Shown: piece by piece, positions 14,733 to 22,365 of the stretch
Numbering within the stretch: the stretch's first letter is position 1
Layout: each line of letters opens with the position of its first letter
Translations under genes and position numbers: made by a program
IMG/VR virus record: IMGVR_UViG_3300034356_000216
Location: 1-24,633 of that record
Length of the DNA: 24,633 bases
Strand: one strand, 5' to 3'
Source of the DNA: a virus
Notes under the pieces: generated by a model
Databases searched by the model: none
The model's input: the letters and a program-made list of their open reading frames with translations, nothing else
What the model was told of the DNA's origin: nothing

Positions 14733-14759
14733 AAGTTTGTAGTTTTTCATAGTTTAGTT

Positions 14760-14795
14760 CCCCTGCCTAGTTCTCTAGGTGGGGGTTTTTATTTT
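14760..14795 (+). terminator. Strong Rho-independent terminator after the tube gene
   Basis: CCCCTGCCTAG (14760-14770) pairs with CTAGGTGGGGG (14775-14785): CCCC/GGGG, two G-U pairs, then CCTAG/CTAGG, around a TTCT loop. TTTTTATTTT follows. This is the clearest terminator in the window. Confidence 0.9.
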
Positions 14796-14959
14796 ATCAA
14801 TCATAAGTGAGCTGATTATCAATCATTATCGGCTTTAATGACACATTATCGTATGAATAAGTGTATCAATGTTACACAATTTGTTATGTTCACGTTTTCG
14901 TGAAAAAGTTAAAAATGTGAACAATTGCAAACATTCATCATTTTACTATTTATTGGTAG
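14794..14959. promoter_or_regulatory. Gene-free region with repeats and hairpins, upstream of the portal operon
   Basis: No gene is seen in 14733-14959 (227 bp). After the terminator, TTATCAATCAT occurs at 14794-14804 and 14816-14826, exactly 22 bp (two helical turns) apart, with a partial copy, TATCAAT, at 14864. GTGTA (14861) pairs with TACAC (14873). TTCAC at 14889-14893 can pair either with GTGAA in 14900-14904 or with 14917-14921. No TAnnTTTG box is seen, though ACTATTTATTGG at 14946 resembles leaders of other genes here. Confidence 0.45.
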
Positions 14960-15334
14960 ATGATACATTTAACAAAAACAGAAACTAATACTATTGTGTT
15001 AACATTAACTGAAAAGCAGTTATTAACAAGCCCTAACTATTTGTTTGTCTTTACTAATAGAAGTACAAATTTAGAGGTTAAGTTTGTTAAGTTATTTGCT
15101 AGTGATACAAGTTTGTACAAGGATAGGTACAATGAATTTAGCATTGTAACAAACACACACTTTGCAAGCCAATTAGAAGGGCAATACACATACGAAATAT
15201 ATGAGCAGGCAAGTACCTCAAACACAAATCCTAGTGGCTTAAACAAGCTAGAAACAGGTATTATGTGGCTTTCAGGAACTACGCTAACATATAACCAATT
15301 TACAACAACAGACACTTATACAATTAGACAATGA
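14960..15334 (+). CDS. Conserved phage hypothetical protein upstream of portal
   Basis: A 124-residue protein starting MIHLTKTETNTIVLTLTEKQ, with regular strands: NYLFVFTNRSTNLEVKFV, then YKDRYNEFSI, GQYTYEIYEQASTSNTNPSG, and GIMWLSG. The strand pattern suggests one immunoglobulin-like or jelly-roll domain. Proteins with this TNTI.LTL...L..P..LF.FTN pattern recur next to portal or connector genes of Bacteroidota phages, as I recall, without a known function. It may be an assembly or decoration protein. Its stop overlaps the portal start by four bases (ATGA), so the two are coupled. Confidence 0.65.
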   Translation: MIHLTKTETNTIVLTLTEKQLLTSPNYLFVFTNRSTNLEVKFVKLFASDTSLYKDRYNEFSIVTNTHFASQLEGQYTYEIYEQASTSNTNPSGLNKLETGIMWLSGTTLTYNQFTTTDTYTIRQ

Positions 15335-17313
15335 TAGATTTAAGAGTACTAACATTCGCAGAAGCCAGACAGCCTGAATTTAAAGAAAAGAAGGGTATTG
15401 ATGGAGGCTACATTAAATATGGCGAGAACAACGATTACCCTGATTATATAGTTGACCTTTATAACAAGTCATCTAAACATAGTGCAATTGTTAAAAGCAA
15501 GGTACATTATATTACAGGTAACGGATGGAGTGGCGAAGCGGATGCCCAAGCATTCATAGACAAAGCTAATAGAGTTGAATCTTTAAACGATTTAACTAGA
15601 AAGGTATCTTTAGACATTGAGATATTTGGCGGTGCTTATTTAGAAGTTATTTGGGATTTATCAGGCAACATTGCAGAGTTATGGCATTGTGATTATACTA
15701 AGATTAGAACTAATAAGGATAATACTCAATATTGGTATAAAGAAGATTGGAAGGATAACAAGGTTAAACCAGATGTTATTCGTGCATTCAATACTAAGCA
15801 GCCAAATGGTAAACAAATTCTTTATGTAAAAGAATACAGACCTAACATTGGTATCTATGGATTGCCTTCATACTTTGCAGCTCTAAATTATATTGAATCA
15901 GATATTGAAGTTTCTAAACATATTTTAGGTAACGCACAGACAGGGTTTTCTGCTAGCAAACTTATTACTTTGCCTAATGGCGAACCTAGTGATGAAGAAA
16001 AGCGTAATGTAGATAATAGATTGCGTAAGACATATAGCGGCGCGGATGGTAAGAAATATATGATTGCTTTTGTCAATGACATATCTAGGAAGCCTGTCGT
16101 AGATGACTTAGGTACAAGTGATTTAACTAAAGAAGATTTCGGTAGAGTAGATTCGTTAATTCAAACTAATATATTTTCAGGGCATCAAGTTACTACCCCA
16201 TCTATTATGGGTATTGCCGAAGCAGGTAAGCTAGGAAGCAGAACCGAGATGCGCGATGGTTACGAGATATTTAAAAACACTTATGTAAACGCAAAACAAA
16301 TGCACCTAGAAAGTGTGTTTAATATGTTAGCTAAATTAAAAGGTGTTATAAGTGAGATTAAGATTATTCCTACCGAGCCTTTAGGAATTGAATTTAGTGA
16401 ACAAACTATTTCTAATATTGCACCTAAAGAATGGATATTAGAAAAATTAGGTATTGATATGACCAAATATGCTCCTGTAAATGATGCTACAATACCTGCC
16501 GAGCAGTTATCTGTAAACGAGCATATCAAAGGATTGAAAGGTCGTGAGTGGCAAAATATGCAGCGTATCATTCGTGAGTTTACAAAGGGCAAGATTAACA
16601 GAGAACAAGCTACTGCAATGCTTAAAACAGGATATGCTTTAAGTGATGACGAGGTTTCTACTTGGTTAGGTTCGGAAGAATTAGATGCTCAATTTGCAGC
16701 ACAAGACTTTGGTGTATTTTTTGAATTTGGTGAGAGTAAAGAATCTTTTAATGTTTGGAAATCTAAAAAGAGATTTAATGATGAGACCGATTTTTATATG
16801 TTTGCAGATGTTACACAACTAGAATCAAATATATTAGACCAAATAGCAAAGCAAAAGAATATTACTCCAGAGGTTTTAGCAGAAATTTTAGATGAAGATG
16901 TTAATAATATAAATAATATTTTAAAAGATTTAGAAGATAGAAAAATATTAAAGGTTAAAGAAACTAAAATAGGAAAAGGTATTAATAGTGATATTGAAAT
17001 ATCTAGAGAACTAACCCAACCATTGAGCAAAGCAGTTGGTGAAACAAAGCCAGAAACAACAGAGATTTTAGTTCGTTATTCTTATGACTGGATATCAGGT
17101 TTTAATGATAGTGATATTAGTACAAGCAGACCTTTTTGCAAAGAATTATTAAGAGCAAATAAGCTATATAGTAGAAGTGAAATTGAAATGATTAGTGCTA
17201 GATTAGGCTACTCGGTTTGGGATAGGAGGGGAGGTTGGTGGAATGATGGTGGCACTATAAGTGAATCTTGTAGGCATCAATGGTTGACAAATATTGTTAC
17301 AAGAAAAAAATAA
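15331..17313 (+). CDS. Portal protein with C-terminal winged-helix and Cys/His domains
   Basis: A 660-residue protein. Residues ~25-450 carry the portal core: YGENNDYPDYIVDLY, NKSSKHSAIVKSKVHYITG, LDIEIFGGAYLEVIWDLSG, and LGSRTEMRDGYEIF, with helices that would form the stem and crown. Residues ~455-490 form a linker. Residues ~493-550 look like a winged helix (ESNILDQIAKQKNITPEVLA, LKDLEDRKILKVKE). Residues ~575-660 hold RPFCKELLRANKLYSR, VWDRRGGWWND and SCRHQW, a Cys/His segment that I know at the C terminus of phage head morphogenesis proteins. The portal forms the DNA entry ring. The fused C-terminal part would replace a separate minor head protein. It starts in an ATGA overlap with the preceding gene. 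Confidence 0.85.
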   Translation: MIDLRVLTFAEARQPEFKEKKGIDGGYIKYGENNDYPDYIVDLYNKSSKHSAIVKSKVHYITGNGWSGEADAQAFIDKANRVESLNDLTRKVSLDIEIFGGAYLEVIWDLSGNIAELWHCDYTKIRTNKDNTQYWYKEDWKDNKVKPDVIRAFNTKQPNGKQILYVKEYRPNIGIYGLPSYFAALNYIESDIEVSKHILGNAQTGFSASKLITLPNGEPSDEEKRNVDNRLRKTYSGADGKKYMIAFVNDISRKPVVDDLGTSDLTKEDFGRVDSLIQTNIFSGHQVTTPSIMGIAEAGKLGSRTEMRDGYEIFKNTYVNAKQMHLESVFNMLAKLKGVISEIKIIPTEPLGIEFSEQTISNIAPKEWILEKLGIDMTKYAPVNDATIPAEQLSVNEHIKGLKGREWQNMQRIIREFTKGKINREQATAMLKTGYALSDDEVSTWLGSEELDAQFAAQDFGVFFEFGESKESFNVWKSKKRFNDETDFYMFADVTQLESNILDQIAKQKNITPEVLAEILDEDVNNINNILKDLEDRKILKVKETKIGKGINSDIEISRELTQPLSKAVGETKPETTEILVRYSYDWISGFNDSDISTSRPFCKELLRANKLYSRSEIEMISARLGYSVWDRRGGWWNDGGTISESCRHQWLTNIVTRKK

Positions 17314-17319
17314 AAAGAA

Positions 17320-17892
17320 ATGTCATTAAATACATTATTTATATCGGTACAAAGTATCAAGGATAGAACAGGCTTACACGCAAACGTGGATGAAAAATTA
17401 GTATTGCCAGAAATTAAGACTGCGCAAGATATGTATATAATGCCTGCTCTAGGTAGCACATTATATAATAAATTGCAAAGTGCTATTAATGGATCTACAT
17501 TAAATGGAAATGAAACTACTTTACTAAATGATTATGTAACAGATTGCTTGATTTATTATGTAATGAGTGAGCTACCTATGGGCTTATCTTATCAGTTTTA
17601 TAATAAAGGATTGCTAAGAAAACAAGGCGAAAGTACAGAGAATCCTTCTATGCAAGATATGATTGATGTAGCTAATAGATACAGAGCAAGAGCAGAGTTT
17701 TACAAGCAAAGAATGATTAAGTTTTTAAGACAAAACAATGCTATTTACCCAGAGTATTTAAACTTTACAAGTGGCATAGACACAGTAGTACCTGACCTTG
17801 AGGGTTACACTTCATCTTTATATTTAGAGGATGATAGTTGTTATGATAGTAAGAACTTAGAGAAAAAATATCAAGGTAAAATAGGCTGTTAA
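17320..17892 (+). CDS. Head-tail connector protein (gp6/DUF6712-like adaptor)
   Basis: A 190-residue helical protein beginning MSLNTLFISVQSIKDRTGLH, with LVLPEIKTAQDMYIMPALGS (the helical 'I..AQ...I...LG..LY..L' adaptor motif), then a helix-rich centre and a basic segment, RYRARAEFYKQRMIKFLRQN. The motif fits the adaptor proteins that bind the bottom of the portal ring (HK97 gp6, SPP1 gp15 class). Its place directly after the portal, 6 bp away, agrees. The tail end, YDSKNLEKKYQGKIGC, is unusual in carrying a terminal Cys. No membrane segment. Confidence 0.75.
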   Translation: MSLNTLFISVQSIKDRTGLHANVDEKLVLPEIKTAQDMYIMPALGSTLYNKLQSAINGSTLNGNETTLLNDYVTDCLIYYVMSELPMGLSYQFYNKGLLRKQGESTENPSMQDMIDVANRYRARAEFYKQRMIKFLRQNNAIYPEYLNFTSGIDTVVPDLEGYTSSLYLEDDSCYDSKNLEKKYQGKIGC

Positions 17893-17893
17893 T

Positions 17894-18028
17894 ATGAGCA
17901 AAGAAGCTAATTTAAAAAATCAAAATAAGCTAAAAGTTTATTTAGAAAAAACAAAAAAAGATGGCATTAACATTAAATCAGTTAGTAAAGCAAATAACAG
18001 CATTCGGAAACAACCACAAACAAATTAA
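17894..18028 (+). CDS. Possible small basic protein (44 aa), overlapping the next gene
   Basis: ATG at 17894 lies one base after the connector stop and opens 44 residues, MSKEANLKNQNKLKVYLEKT and on, rich in Lys and Asn. The last 68 nt overlap the following gene in another frame, so only the first 22 codons are unique. The sequence is low in complexity and not recognised. It could equally be a leader region that is not translated. Confidence 0.3.
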   Translation: MSKEANLKNQNKLKVYLEKTKKDGINIKSVSKANNSIRKQPQTN

Positions 18029-18401
18029 GTTTGTGTACTTTGGCGATGTTTGGGAGAGGTTAAGCAATGGTGAGGTAACATACCCTGCTATGTTTTTTAC
18101 GTTAACTAATGCTCAGATTTTAGCAAAGCAAATACAATACAGTTTTTCTATTTATGTTATGGATAGAATGCTAATGGAAGAAACAAATGAAACGGAGGTA
18201 CTTAGCGATATGACTTTAATAGGTCAAGATATGGTAGCAGAGTTAAGAGACCCACAATACAATTGGATAGCTAATGATAATATGCCAATAACATTTTATA
18301 CAGAAAGCGACCCTGATTCATTAGCAGGTATTAAGATTGATTTTACATTAACATTATCTTCATTAAACGACACTTGTCAAATACCTACAAATGGAATCTA
18401 A
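17961..18401 (+). CDS. Head closure / tail terminator-like protein
   Basis: A 146-residue protein, MALTLNQLVKQITAFGNNHK, with KFVYFGDVWERL, TYPAMFFTLTNAQI, YSFSIYVMDRMLMEETNETE, VLSDMTLIGQDMVAEL, and a final strand, IKIDFTLTLSSLNDTCQ. The order helix, strand (Y..ME), strand, helix (SD....D...) fits the alpha/beta fold of tail terminator and head-closure proteins of siphophages. Its position between connector and tail fibre genes supports this. The end overlaps the fibre gene by 11 nt. The assignment is by pattern and place only. Confidence 0.55.
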   Translation: MALTLNQLVKQITAFGNNHKQIKFVYFGDVWERLSNGEVTYPAMFFTLTNAQILAKQIQYSFSIYVMDRMLMEETNETEVLSDMTLIGQDMVAELRDPQYNWIANDNMPITFYTESDPDSLAGIKIDFTLTLSSLNDTCQIPTNGI

Positions 18402-20916
18402 AAAAATAAATCAATTAGCGACTAACGTTTCGCCACAAACTTCTGATTTAACTATAATAGGCGACCCTACAACAGGCGTAAGTAAAAAGATTACGTTATT
18501 ACAAATAGCTAATTTATTTGCTACAACAGGCACAGTTACAAGCGTAGGTGTTACTGAAACAGGGGATGCTTTAACAATAACAGGCAGTCCAATAACAACG
18601 GCAGGAACAATTAATATAGGCTTTGCAGGAGCAGCTACTCAATATGTTAGAGGGGATGGTGCATTAGCAGATTTCCCAACATCAACAGGTGGGGGAAGTT
18701 CGGTTAGTTATTATCTAAATTCAAGTGTTTCACAAGGTACTATTGGCGGTGTTGCTTATAGAGAATTAAGTAAAGACCCAATAATCGGTGCAGGAACTGA
18801 TATTACTATTTCGGCAGATGGATATATAGCAAGTTATATAACTGATGCTAACGACCCTGCTTTATTAGAAGTACCAGGTGGTAACTTTAATTGTGAGTTT
18901 TATTTTAGTGTAAATAGTAATGCTCATAATCCTTATGTATATGCGGAACTTTACAAATATGACGGAAGTACTTTTACGCTATTAGGTAGCAGTCAATCAG
19001 TACCCGAGTATTTAAGTAATGGTACAACTTTAAGCCCTTATTATTTTGCTATCCCTGTGGCTGCAAGTGCTTTAACAATTACAGATAGATTAGCGGTTAG
19101 AATATATGCAAACGTAGATACAAAAGTAGTTACTTTACATACAGAGAATAGTCATTTGTGTCAAGTAGTTACAACATTTTCTAAGGGATTGACTACATTA
19201 AATAGTTTAACAAGACAAACACAATTCTTTGCAACAGGAACAAGTGGAACGGATTTTAATATTGTTTCAAGTGTTGCAACGCATACTTTTAATATTCCAG
19301 ATGCAAGTGCTACAAATAGAGGTTTAATAACCACAGGAAGTCAAACGATTGCAGGGGATAAAACAATTAATGGCAATACTGATTTTGTTGGCAATAGTAA
19401 TTTTTCTGGTTATGCAATATTTTCAAATGCAATACCTACACAAATAAACTATGGTGCTAAAATTGCTAAAGGTTCAGTTCCTGCAACATTTGGCAGTGAT
19501 GCAGTTAATTTATATTCAGATGCTACAACAAATAATATTATTTTTAGGGACAATTTAAGTATTGCAAAATTATTATTTAATAATAGTACACAGACTTTCA
19601 CATTCCCTGCTGCAAGTGGAACAATAGCTTTAGTAGGTGGCTCAGGTGTTGGAACTGTTACTTCGGTAGCTGCTTTAACTTTAGGTACAACAGGAACTGA
19701 TTTAAGTTCATCTGTTGCTAACGGCACTACAACTCCTGTTATAACATTAAATGTGCCAACGGCTAGTGCAACAAATAGAGGAGCATTAAGTTCTGCTGAT
19801 TGGACAACCTTTAATAATAAACAATCGGCTTTAACTAATCCTGTGACAGGAACAGGAACAACTAATTACATTTCTAAATTTACAGGCACATCAACCATAG
19901 GCAATAGCTTAATATTTGATAATGGAACTAATGTTGGAATAGGTAATACTAATACCTCTTATACATTAGATGTTACAGGTACAGGAAGATTTACAGGAGC
20001 ATTAAGAGTAGACCATTCAACTGCTGTGGCTTATGGTGCAGTAATCTATAATACATCTGCAACAGGACAAGGTTTGACTGTTCGTGGAGGTTCTACATCA
20101 AGTCAAGATGCTTTTAATGTTCAGACTTATGATGGCAATAAAAGTTTGTTATCAGTTCAAGGTGGTGGTAATGTAGGTATTGGTATGACACCTGACGTGA
20201 ATTTGCAAGTAAAAGCAATTTCAGGAAATACTACAACATTTAGAATTGGACCAAGTGCAAGTGGTTTTGAATTAAGTCAAGACAATGGTGGATTTACTGT
20301 TTGTACTATTAAAAATATATATGGAAGTACAAGTGCTTCAGCAGAATTAGCTCTTAAAAGTGGATTTTTAACATTTTATTCAGGTACATCTCTTACCGAA
20401 AGAATGCGTATTACAAGCGGTGGTAACACTCAGCCGGGAACAGATAATGCTTATTCATTAGGTGTTAGTGGAACAAGATGGTCAGCAGTATGGGCAGCAA
20501 ACGGAACAATACAAACATCGGATGAAAAAGAAAAGAAGGATATTATTGATGCTGATTTAGGATTAGATTTTATTAGTAAATTAAGACCTGTTTCTTTTAA
20601 ATGGAAAGTTGGTCAAAATATAGTAACAAGTGAAGTTGTTAAAGATGAAGAAGGTAACCCTATATTAGATGAAGAAGGTAATGAAAAAACCGAATCTGTT
20701 ATAGTTCCAAGAAAAGGGAAAAGAACACATTATGGTTTAATTGCTCAAGAGGTAGAAGAATTATTAGATGGTAAAGATTTTGGTGGATTCATACACGATG
20801 AAGAAACAGATACAAAGGGTTTAAGATATGACCAATTTATTCCACTTTTAATAAAAAGTATTCAAGAGCAACAAGTACAAATAGAGGAATTAAAAGCAAT
20901 AATTGCAGCTAAATAA
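18391..20916 (+). CDS. Tail fibre with C-terminal self-cleaving S74 chaperone domain
   Basis: An 841-residue protein rich in Gly, Thr and Ser. The N-terminal ~95 residues include GTVTSVGVTETG, an element repeated near residue 428 (GTVTSVAALTLG), and Thr-rich turns. Units such as NVPTASATNRGALSSADWTT and GIGNTNTSYTLDVTGTG suggest a trimeric beta-fibre. Residues ~110-290 look like an inserted receptor-binding module. Residues 709 to the end are the intramolecular chaperone (peptidase S74 class): TSDEKEKKDI carries Ser710 and Lys715, the Ser+5 Lys spacing of the autocleavage dyad, followed by GLIAQEVEELL and a C-terminal coiled coil (IKSIQEQQVQIEEL). Cleavage before Ser710 would release ~132 residues after folding. 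The fibre would recognise the host surface. Confidence 0.9.
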   Translation: MESKKINQLATNVSPQTSDLTIIGDPTTGVSKKITLLQIANLFATTGTVTSVGVTETGDALTITGSPITTAGTINIGFAGAATQYVRGDGALADFPTSTGGGSSVSYYLNSSVSQGTIGGVAYRELSKDPIIGAGTDITISADGYIASYITDANDPALLEVPGGNFNCEFYFSVNSNAHNPYVYAELYKYDGSTFTLLGSSQSVPEYLSNGTTLSPYYFAIPVAASALTITDRLAVRIYANVDTKVVTLHTENSHLCQVVTTFSKGLTTLNSLTRQTQFFATGTSGTDFNIVSSVATHTFNIPDASATNRGLITTGSQTIAGDKTINGNTDFVGNSNFSGYAIFSNAIPTQINYGAKIAKGSVPATFGSDAVNLYSDATTNNIIFRDNLSIAKLLFNNSTQTFTFPAASGTIALVGGSGVGTVTSVAALTLGTTGTDLSSSVANGTTTPVITLNVPTASATNRGALSSADWTTFNNKQSALTNPVTGTGTTNYISKFTGTSTIGNSLIFDNGTNVGIGNTNTSYTLDVTGTGRFTGALRVDHSTAVAYGAVIYNTSATGQGLTVRGGSTSSQDAFNVQTYDGNKSLLSVQGGGNVGIGMTPDVNLQVKAISGNTTTFRIGPSASGFELSQDNGGFTVCTIKNIYGSTSASAELALKSGFLTFYSGTSLTERMRITSGGNTQPGTDNAYSLGVSGTRWSAVWAANGTIQTSDEKEKKDIIDADLGLDFISKLRPVSFKWKVGQNIVTSEVVKDEEGNPILDEEGNEKTESVIVPRKGKRTHYGLIAQEVEELLDGKDFGGFIHDEETDTKGLRYDQFIPLLIKSIQEQQVQIEELKAIIAAK

Positions 20917-20931
20917 TTGTAAATTTGTAAT

Positions 20932-21474
20932 ATGGCATATGTATATAGACATATTAGATTAGATAAAAACGAGCCTTTTTATATCGGAATTGGAAGCGAT
21001 GAAAGATATAATAGGTCAAGAGAAAGATATAATAGGAATGGTTTGTGGAAAATTATAGCTGATAAATCTAATATTGAAATTGAAATTTTATTAGATGGGT
21101 TAAATTATAACGATGCACAAGAAAAGGAAAAAGAGTTTATTGCTCTTTATGGAAGAAAAAACAATGGAACTGGTATATTGACAAATTTGACTGATGGTGG
21201 AGAAGGAACTTTAGGAACTGTTATTACCGAAGAAACTAGAAAAAAACTTTCTATTTCAAGAATGGGCAATAAAAGTAAGACAGGACAAAAGCTATCAGAA
21301 GAAACAAAATTGAAGATGTCTTTAGCTAGAAAAGGTGTAAAAAGACCAAAATTGACTGAAGAACATAAGAAAAAGTTATCTTTGGCTAAGATTGGAAAAA
21401 AACAAAGTATAGAAACTATAGAAAAAAGAAATGAATCTAGAAGGTTATTTTATATAAACAAAAAAAACAAATAA
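20932..21474 (+). CDS. GIY-YIG homing endonuclease with NUMOD3 repeats (free-standing)
   Basis: A 180-residue protein. The N-terminal domain carries a GIY-YIG variant: YVYRHIR (3-9), FYIGIGSDERYNRSRERY (15-33), then EKEFIALYGRKN and LTNLTDGGEG, as in phage homing endonucleases. Residues ~100-165 contain three NUMOD3-type DNA-binding repeats, each like SEETKLKMSLARKG, built from a Thr/Glu-Glu helix and a Lys-rich turn, ending in a basic tail, FYINKKNK. It nicks or cuts DNA in a related phage and lets its gene spread. It is not inside an intron; it stands between the fibre and lysis genes, 15 bp after the fibre stop. The gap contains TAAATTTG (20920), which could be a weak promoter of its own. 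Confidence 0.9.
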   Translation: MAYVYRHIRLDKNEPFYIGIGSDERYNRSRERYNRNGLWKIIADKSNIEIEILLDGLNYNDAQEKEKEFIALYGRKNNGTGILTNLTDGGEGTLGTVITEETRKKLSISRMGNKSKTGQKLSEETKLKMSLARKGVKRPKLTEEHKKKLSLAKIGKKQSIETIEKRNESRRLFYINKKNK

Positions 21475-21475
21475 A

Positions 21476-21634
21476 ATGGTAACATTAACAACAGACCAAA
21501 TTAAGGAATTAGAGGCTTATTTATTGGAAATCCCAGCTAAGTTTGCTAATCCAATTTTAAACTTTTTGGGTAAATTAAATGCCGAGCAAAATCCTAAAGA
21601 AGATGCTAAGGTCGTAGATTTAAAAGAAGATTAA
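21476..21634 (+). CDS. Small hypothetical protein (52 aa)
   Basis: ATG at 21476 starts one base after the homing endonuclease stop and gives 52 residues: MVTLTTDQIKELEAYLLEIP, AKFANPILNFLGKLN, and an acidic tail, DAKVVDLKED. It has one amphipathic helix, no signal peptide, and a middle that is moderately hydrophobic. Its stop is one base before the next gene, so it belongs to the lysis operon. The function is unknown; a regulator of the holin or an assembly protein is possible. Confidence 0.6.
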   Translation: MVTLTTDQIKELEAYLLEIPAKFANPILNFLGKLNAEQNPKEDAKVVDLKED

Positions 21635-21635
21635 G

Positions 21636-21815
21636 ATGACACAGCATAGCAATCAAGCTGACTTTGGAGTGGTATTAAGCATTACAAGTGCTGCAATAAG
21701 TATCGCAAGTATTCAACCTATTGTGACACTATTTGGTAGCTTGGTTGCTATTATCTCTGGTTTATTCGCAATTCGTTATTATTACAAAGCAGCTAAAAAA
21801 TTCAAGAATGATTAA
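21636..21815 (+). CDS. Holin-like membrane protein (59 aa)
   Basis: ATG at 21636 encodes 59 residues. The N terminus, MTQHSNQADFG, is polar. Residues ~12-47 are hydrophobic, with a Pro at residue 29 (VVLSITSAAISIASIQPIVT, LFGSLVAIISGLFAI), enough for one long helix or two short ones. The C-terminal tail, RYYYKAAKKFKND, is strongly basic. Small size, hydrophobic core and charged tail are usual for holins, which permeabilise the inner membrane at lysis time. It overlaps the next gene by 8 nt. A membrane anchor with another role cannot be excluded. Confidence 0.6.
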   Translation: MTQHSNQADFGVVLSITSAAISIASIQPIVTLFGSLVAIISGLFAIRYYYKAAKKFKND

Positions 21816-22356
21816 AAATTTCCTAATTTTTTTATTAGCATTTTTAATAATCATAGTATATCTTAATAGAGAAAAGTTTACTAATAGAGAACTTTTGGAA
21901 ACTATTAAGTATGATACTATATACACAACAAAACAATCCATTAAGTATAGAAAGGGGAATGATATACCATTCTATATTATTGATAGTGTACGTACAGAGG
22001 TACACGATACAATACGTATAATAAACGACTACAATAGAATATATGCGTATAATGACACAATATTAATGGATTCCAATACGTTCTACATACAGGACACAAT
22101 TACACAAAACAAAATAATAGGCAGGAAGTTTGAAGCTAACATAAAAGAAAAGGCTATATATATTACAAAGACAATTCAGCCTAAAGTAAAGAATGCCCTT
22201 TATTTGGGGTTTATGGGCGAAATAAGAGAGGATAGGCAATTAGATGGGATAGGTATTGGAATGATGTACAAGGTCAAAAATAAGGCTCTAATAGGCTTTA
22301 ATTTAAAAAGTGGTCAAAATGTAAAATATGGCTTTGGATTCTATTTAAAATTATAA
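21808..22356 (+). CDS. Inner-membrane-anchored protein with beta-strand C terminus
   Basis: A 182-residue protein starting at ATG 21808 (MIKNFLIFLLAFLIIIVYLN), eight bases inside the holin gene. A longer frame beginning at 21733 would read through the holin gene and is rejected. Residues ~4-18 form one membrane helix with a basic front. Residues ~25-120 are periplasmic, with paired DTI repeats (YDTIYTTKQSIKYR, VHDTIRIINDY, YNDTILMDSNTFYIQDTI). The last ~55 residues are alternating strands ending in aromatics (ALYLGFMGEI, GIGIGMMYKVK, ALIGFNLK, YGFGFYLKL), as in outer-membrane beta-hairpins. It sits within the lysis block and could bridge inner and outer membranes. That is inference; I recognise no family with certainty. 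Confidence 0.6.
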   Translation: MIKNFLIFLLAFLIIIVYLNREKFTNRELLETIKYDTIYTTKQSIKYRKGNDIPFYIIDSVRTEVHDTIRIINDYNRIYAYNDTILMDSNTFYIQDTITQNKIIGRKFEANIKEKAIYITKTIQPKVKNALYLGFMGEIREDRQLDGIGIGMMYKVKNKALIGFNLKSGQNVKYGFGFYLKL

Positions 22357-22365
22357 TCATATTTA

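Noticed and set aside
20920-20927. TAAATTTG as a promoter for the homing endonuclease
   Set aside because: It fits TAnnTTTG but has no TTTG at 19-21 bp upstream, and such 8-mers are common in this DNA. It was not listed as a feature.
21733-21807. Upstream extension of the 21808 gene
   Set aside because: It reads out of frame through the holin gene. The membrane helix starts naturally at ATG 21808.
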